Source of the DNA: JANNGZ01 sp031404155
GTDB lineage: Bacteria > Pseudomonadota > Gammaproteobacteria > Burkholderiales > Burkholderiaceae_C
Assembly (NCBI GenBank): GCA_031404155.1
Contig: JANNGZ010000145.1
Location: forward strand, 1-7,881
DNA length: 7,881 nucleotides
Direction: 5' to 3'
Part shown: piece after piece, positions 5,051 to 7,881 of the stretch
Layout of the letters: every line of letters begins with the position of its first letter
Numbering within the stretch: position 1 is the first letter of the stretch
Notes under the pieces: generated by a model
The model's input: only the letters and a program-made list of their open reading frames with translations
Database searches by the model: none
Told to the model about the DNA's origin: nothing
Position numbers and translations under genes: made by a program

Positions 5051-6985
5051 GTGCAACTGGCGAACGCGGGAGGTAACGGCAACACGGTCGTGCAGATCGT
5101 GGGCGACGGCAACAGCGTGGTGACAGGGCACCCGCACCTCACGTTGACGCGCTACGTTGCGCGACGGCAGGTGCATCAGGACCTGGACAGGCTCTCGCCG
5201 TACACCCGCTCGACTGTGCTGGTGGGGCGTGAGGCCGAGCTTGCGAGCTTGCAGTCCTATCTGAGCGGCCCACGCGCCATGGCGGCGCGCGTGCTCGTGG
5301 GTGGCGGCGGTCGCGGCAAGACGCGACTCGCGCTCGAGTTGTGCGAACACGCTGCTGCCACCGGCTGGGATGCGGGGTTCGTCACACGCACGGAGTTGCG
5401 CCGCTTCTTTGAGCAACAGAACCTCAGCACCTGGGGATGGCGCAGTCCCACATTGATCGTGATTGACGATGCGGCCGAGCATGCGCAGCTGCTGAACAAC
5501 TGGATCGGCGAACTTGTCGACAGAGCGCAGCTGCCGCCGCAGGCCATGAGGCTGCTGCTGCTCGAGCGCAGCGCCAGCACCGAGACCGGCTGGTGGACCA
5601 CCGTGTTCGCATCCGGGGGCTGGGGCGCATCAGGCAAACGCGCTTTGCTCGACCCGGTCGAGCCTGTGCCAATCAACCCTCTGGTGCATGCTGACGATCG
5701 ACTCGCGCTGCTCAGGCAGATGCTGACTCGCAGCGGCGCCAATCAAGCGATCAGCCTGCAGCTCGAAGAGAACGCGTTGCGCGACAAGCTCATGCAACTG
5801 AGCTGGGGCGGCGATCCGCTGTTCCTGATGATGGCTGCGCTCGAGTTGGCTCGCGTCGGCCACGCCAAGGCACTGACCCTGGGTCGCACCGACTTGGCAC
5901 AGGCACTCGCCACGCGCGAGGCGGATCGATTGAATCAATTGGCCAGCGCTCGATCGCTCAGCCCGGAGCTGGTGCTGCATCTTGCCGCCTGCGTCACGCT
6001 GGCCCAGGGCATGGCTCGCAAAGACTTCGAGCGCTTTGCCACGGGCGAGAAGCTCGCCATCGCCCGGCCCAGCGGCGGTGACGCGGCGGCGCTGGCCGAC
6101 TTACTGCAGCAAGCGCTGCCCCGCACTAACGGCATAGCACCTGTGCTGCCGGACTTGATCGGCGAGGCACTGATCGTGCTGAGCCTGCGGCAAGACGCCG
6201 GTACTGCGGCCGTCTTGCGCTGCTACGACAGCTTCGGCCAGGCCGTGGTCGAGACCGTCATTCGCTGCACCCAGGACTTCGCGGAGCAATCCGATGCGCC
6301 ATTGGTTTGGCTGGATGCGATCATGCGTGCCATCGGCGATGACGAAGACGCGTTGGCCGCCCTGGACGCGAGCTTGCCGATCGAGAGCATCGCGCTCAGG
6401 GATGTGAATTTGCAAGTCGCGCAACGCTTGCATCGCTTGAGGGCTGCGCGCGCGGATGCTCCCTTGGAGGCACGTGCGTCAGCGTTGAGCGGGCTGGCCA
6501 TCGCACTGGCCCAGGTTGGCCAGCGCGAGCCGGCCTTGCAGGCCGCTCAGGAGGCCTCGGACCTGTACCGCGAACTGGCCGCGCTGCGGCCCGATGTGTT
6601 CCGGCCCGATCTGGCGACGTCGCTCAACAACCTGGCCACCATGCTCAGCAAGCTGGGCCAGCGCGAGCCCGCCTTGCAGGCCGCGCAAGAGGCCGTCGAC
6701 ATCTGCCGCGAACTGGCCGCACTGCGGCCCGATGTGTTCCGGCCCGATCTGGCGATGTCGCTGATCGTCTTGGCCCTTTGCACTCATCACTCCGGTGCGA
6801 CAGCAAATGCAGTGCAACTCGCCCACGAGGCAATTCAAACCTTGAAGCCCGAAGTGTTGTGTCGCCCGGATGTTCACAAGGGGCTACTCCGCGCGATCGT
6901 GCGCGACTACTTCCAACTCTGCAACTCTGAAGGATCGGAGCCAGACTCGGCGCTGCTCCAAGCGTTGATGCCTCATCTCATTTGA
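5051..6985 (+). CDS. NLR-like STAND NTPase with N-terminal amyloid-signalling motif and C-terminal TPRs
   Basis: Numbering from GTG 5051 (644 residues). Residues 5-24 are the motif NAGGNGNTVVQIVGDGNSVV. A linker with LSPYTRSTVLVGREAEL (48-64) leads into the nucleotide-binding domain: Walker A GGGGRGKT at 84-91, Walker B LIVIDD at 135-140, a sensor-like strand LLLLERS at 168-174 with Arg173, and the GGDPL (GxP) motif at 253-257 typical of STAND proteins. Residues 270-475 are helical and unrecognised. From about 478 follow two near-identical 46-residue TPR units and a degenerate third. The order short motif, NTPase, superhelical repeats is that of bacterial NLRs: repeats sense or inhibit, nucleotide exchange drives oligomerisation, and the N-terminal motif signals. 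No effector domain is fused; the partner is most likely the gene 12 bp downstream. The trigger is unknown. A TPR-containing transcriptional regulator is unlikely, since no DNA-binding domain is present. Confidence 0.9.
   Translation: MQLANAGGNGNTVVQIVGDGNSVVTGHPHLTLTRYVARRQVHQDLDRLSPYTRSTVLVGREAELASLQSYLSGPRAMAARVLVGGGGRGKTRLALELCEHAAATGWDAGFVTRTELRRFFEQQNLSTWGWRSPTLIVIDDAAEHAQLLNNWIGELVDRAQLPPQAMRLLLLERSASTETGWWTTVFASGGWGASGKRALLDPVEPVPINPLVHADDRLALLRQMLTRSGANQAISLQLEENALRDKLMQLSWGGDPLFLMMAALELARVGHAKALTLGRTDLAQALATREADRLNQLASARSLSPELVLHLAACVTLAQGMARKDFERFATGEKLAIARPSGGDAAALADLLQQALPRTNGIAPVLPDLIGEALIVLSLRQDAGTAAVLRCYDSFGQAVVETVIRCTQDFAEQSDAPLVWLDAIMRAIGDDEDALAALDASLPIESIALRDVNLQVAQRLHRLRAARADAPLEARASALSGLAIALAQVGQREPALQAAQEASDLYRELAALRPDVFRPDLATSLNNLATMLSKLGQREPALQAAQEAVDICRELAALRPDVFRPDLAMSLIVLALCTHHSGATANAVQLAHEAIQTLKPEVLCRPDVHKGLLRAIVRDYFQLCNSEGSEPDSALLQALMPHLI
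5063..5122 (+). other. N-terminal RHIM/BASS-like amyloid motif of the STAND protein
   Basis: Encodes NAGGNGNTVVQIVGDGNSVV. It contains a VQI-V-G core like the RHIM tetrad, in a Gly/Asn frame that repeats itself: GNGNTVVQI then GDGNSVV. Ten of 20 positions are identical to the C-terminal motif of the downstream small protein. Two short beta strands joined by G-x-G-N turns would fit a beta-arch fibril fold. Motif assignment is by eye. Confidence 0.7.
6518..6763 (+). repeat. tandem 138-bp-period TPR-coding repeat
   Basis: Two copies start at 6518 and 6656. Over the first 108 bases I count 12 differences, clustered at the helix-surface codons (SDLY versus VDIC), while a 34-base stretch encoding LRPDVFRPDLA is identical. 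At the protein level each unit is GQREPALQAAQEA...RELAALRPDVFRPDLA followed by SLNNLATMLSKL, a 46-residue TPR variant. Such close DNA identity points to recent duplication or ongoing homogenisation, so the copy number may vary between strains. Confidence 0.85.
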
Positions 6986-6997
6986 AAGGATGACCAA

Positions 6998-7387
6998 GTG
7001 ATCGATATCGCAACCCTTATTGCCCTAGCGACGTCCGCCGTGGCAATACTTGCTCCACTGCTTCAAAAGGCCGTCGAAAAGGGAGCCGAGGAAGTCGGCA
7101 AATCTGCCGTCAGCGCGCTCCTCGACAAGATAAAGACGCGACTAACCCATGCAGGCGCTAAAGAAGCTTTCGACGATCTCGCGCAGCAGCCCGCCGACCC
7201 CGCTGCGCAGGGAGCACTCAGCATGCAACTGCGCAAGGCGCTCGAAGCAGATCCCGCGTTGGCAGCCTTCTTGAAGCAGTGGATTGACGAATCCAAGTTG
7301 CAAGCAGCCGTCAGCCAGACTGCGAATTTGCACGGCAACGACAACAAAACCATCCAGATCAGTGGTTCCGGCAATACCGTGGGCTGA
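6998..7387 (+). CDS. small helical effector candidate with C-terminal amyloid-signalling motif (Bell-like)
   Basis: A 129-residue protein. Residues 4-22 are strongly hydrophobic (IATLIALATSAVAILAPLL), followed by amphipathic helices with VEKGAEEVGKSAVSALLDKIKTRL (26-49), a PADP break and MQLRKALEADPALAAFLKQWIDES (76-99). A Gln/Ala linker leads to NLHGNDNKTIQISGSGNTVG at the very C-terminus (110-129). This layout, an all-helical domain of about 100 residues with a membrane-prone first helix plus a terminal amyloid motif, is that of Bell-domain effectors paired with bacterial NLRs and is analogous to fungal HET-S/HeLo and MLKL executioners. The GTG start has GAAAGGA at 6984-6990, seven bases upstream and overlapping the STAND stop region, so the genes are one operon. 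Predicted role: membrane-permeabilising cell-death effector activated by the STAND protein. The family name Bell is my inference. Confidence 0.8.
   Translation: MIDIATLIALATSAVAILAPLLQKAVEKGAEEVGKSAVSALLDKIKTRLTHAGAKEAFDDLAQQPADPAAQGALSMQLRKALEADPALAAFLKQWIDESKLQAAVSQTANLHGNDNKTIQISGSGNTVG
7325..7384 (+). other. C-terminal RHIM/BASS-like amyloid motif of the small effector
   Basis: Encodes NLHGNDNKTIQISGSGNTVG directly before the stop codon. Aligned without gaps to the STAND N-terminal motif, identities are N, G, N, N, Q, I, G, G, N and V (10 of 20), including the IQI-S-G core against VQI-V-G. At the DNA level the two differ widely, so the similarity is preserved by selection on protein or arose long ago, not by a recent copy. 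Confidence 0.7.
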
Positions 7388-7454
7388 GCTCGAACTTGTC
7401 TTCAAAAGACAGCACTCGGTGAGTCGAAGGGCGGCAAGGGGTCGACGGCCGCCG

Positions 7455-7634
7455 ACCAGCTTGGCGCATCGGCAGCACGGCCACGAAGCCGGGCGGGTCG
7501 GCCGTGTCGGTGCTGATGTCGTGGATCGGCGGCAAGTCTTTCGCGCGCACGTAGAGTGCCAGCGGCGTGCTGGCGGCAGCCTGGCCGAGCACGAGCGCCA
7601 GCAGTGAAACGCGGCCCAGCCAGCTTGGACCCGG
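7455..7634 (-). pseudogene. fragment of a DUF1499-type membrane protein
   Basis: The minus strand encodes a hydrophobic stretch (LGRVSLLALVLGQAAASTPLAL) followed by YVRAKDLPPIHDISTDTADPPGFVAVLP. The PPIHDIxTDTxDPPxFVA segment is the signature of DUF1499 proteins, preceded in the family by membrane helices. About 60 residues are left; the N-terminal helices are missing and the frame loses similarity after about 7455, possibly through a further frameshift. It is therefore a remnant. In the intact neighbourhood a DUF1499 gene probably pointed away from xdhA, and the NLR operon insertion removed most of it. The rest of 7388-7677 shows nothing else convincing. Confidence 0.7.
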
Positions 7635-7677
7635 GCGCCTAAAATCAGTTGTTCCCTCTCCCGACCAGGCGCGCCGC

Positions 7678-7881
7678 ATGACCTCCAGCGACATCTACGC
7701 CGTCCGCTTCGTTCTCGACGGCCAAATCCACCACGCGCGCGGCGAGCGGCGCACCACCACCGTGCTCGACTATCTGCGTGAGAAGCTGCACCGCACCGGC
7801 ACCAAGGAAGGCTGCGCCGAGGGCGACTGCGGCGCCTGCGTGGTGCTCGTTGGCGAGGCCTGCGCCAACGGCCAGCGCATC
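7678..7881 (+). CDS. xdhA: xanthine dehydrogenase small subunit XdhA, N-terminal part (runs off the window)
   Basis: The first 68 residues of a plant-type [2Fe-2S] ferredoxin domain of the xanthine dehydrogenase small subunit. The sequence VLDYLREKLHRTGTKEGCAEGDCGACVV contains the cluster ligands Cys46, Cys51 and Cys54; the fourth ligand should follow shortly beyond the right edge. In complete XdhA two [2Fe-2S] domains are followed by an FAD-binding domain, and the protein works with the molybdopterin subunit XdhB to oxidise hypoxanthine and xanthine to urate. The ATG at 7678 fits the family start; the ribosome binding site is weak (ACCAGG at 7664-7669). A TAAAAT -10-like hexamer lies at 7640-7645, but no matching -35 is seen. 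It supplies urate to the UraH/UraD/PuuE steps encoded on the left of the window. Confidence 0.95.
   Translation, partial: MTSSDIYAVRFVLDGQIHHARGERRTTTVLDYLREKLHRTGTKEGCAEGDCGACVVLVGEACANGQRI

Noticed and set aside
4760..5142. Minus-strand frames between the MFS fragment and the STAND gene
   Set aside because: No recognisable family, no ribosome binding site, overlapping several other random frames.
5742..6433. Minus-strand open frames inside the STAND gene
   Set aside because: Antisense shadows without domains; the plus frame carries all STAND motifs continuously.
6990..7001. ATG at 6990 as start of the effector
   Set aside because: The frame reads ATG ACC AAG TGA and stops after three codons; the GTG at 6998 has a good Shine-Dalgarno sequence.
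7397..7411. Hairpin TGTCTT-caa-AAGACA just behind the effector gene as a terminator
   Set aside because: The stem is only six base pairs, AT-rich, and has no following T-run; not enough for a terminator call.
1..7881. CRISPR array, tRNA or rRNA genes
   Set aside because: No regularly spaced direct repeats and no cloverleaf or rRNA-like sequence were seen; the only tandem repeat is the TPR-coding one.

Overview
The window is GC-rich DNA that looks like a Burkholderiales-type betaproteobacterium. The evidence is a urate/allantoin catabolic cluster with short or overlapping gene junctions, a Bug-family periplasmic binding protein (a family strongly expanded in that order) and a GC-rich codon style. 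The genus cannot be fixed from the sequence.

Purine catabolism, left part (1-4122). On the minus strand a GntR/FCD regulator, allantoinase PuuE and OHCU decarboxylase UraD form a tightly coupled set (gntR-puuE stop/start share one base; puuE-uraD overlap as ATGA). UraD runs into the first ~50 residues of an allantoate-amidohydrolase (AllC-like) domain, which then breaks off in GC-rich intergenic-type sequence with a perfect hairpin. Divergently, on the plus strand, come 5-hydroxyisourate hydrolase UraH and a Bug-type solute-binding protein. A perfect 14-bp palindrome lies in the divergent promoter region and is the likely operator of the GntR protein. At the far right (7678-7881) the N-terminus of xanthine dehydrogenase small subunit XdhA begins, so the pathway xanthine -> urate -> HIU -> OHCU -> allantoin -> allantoate surrounds the middle of the window.

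Middle part (4123-7677): an accessory insertion flanked by gene debris. On its left are a frameshifted and truncated AAA_14/DUF4143-type ATPase (minus), its upstream inverted repeat, and the C-terminal tail of a probable DHA2-type MFS exporter. On its right is a fragment of a DUF1499-type membrane protein (minus). Between them sits a compact two-gene operon. The first gene is a 644-residue NLR-like STAND NTPase (P-loop, Walker B, GxP motif, C-terminal TPRs). The second is a 129-residue helical protein with a hydrophobic N-terminus.

The most interesting signal is that the STAND protein begins, and the small protein ends, with the same kind of short motif, of the form N..GNxNxxxQIxGxGNxV. This is the layout known for NLR/effector pairs that signal by amyloid templating (bacterial BASS motifs, RHIM-like). 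My reading is that the STAND protein is a sensor whose oligomerised N-terminal motif templates the C-terminal motif of the small, probably membrane-acting, cell-death effector. This is an inference from architecture and motif pairing; nothing here demonstrates amyloid formation or defence activity.
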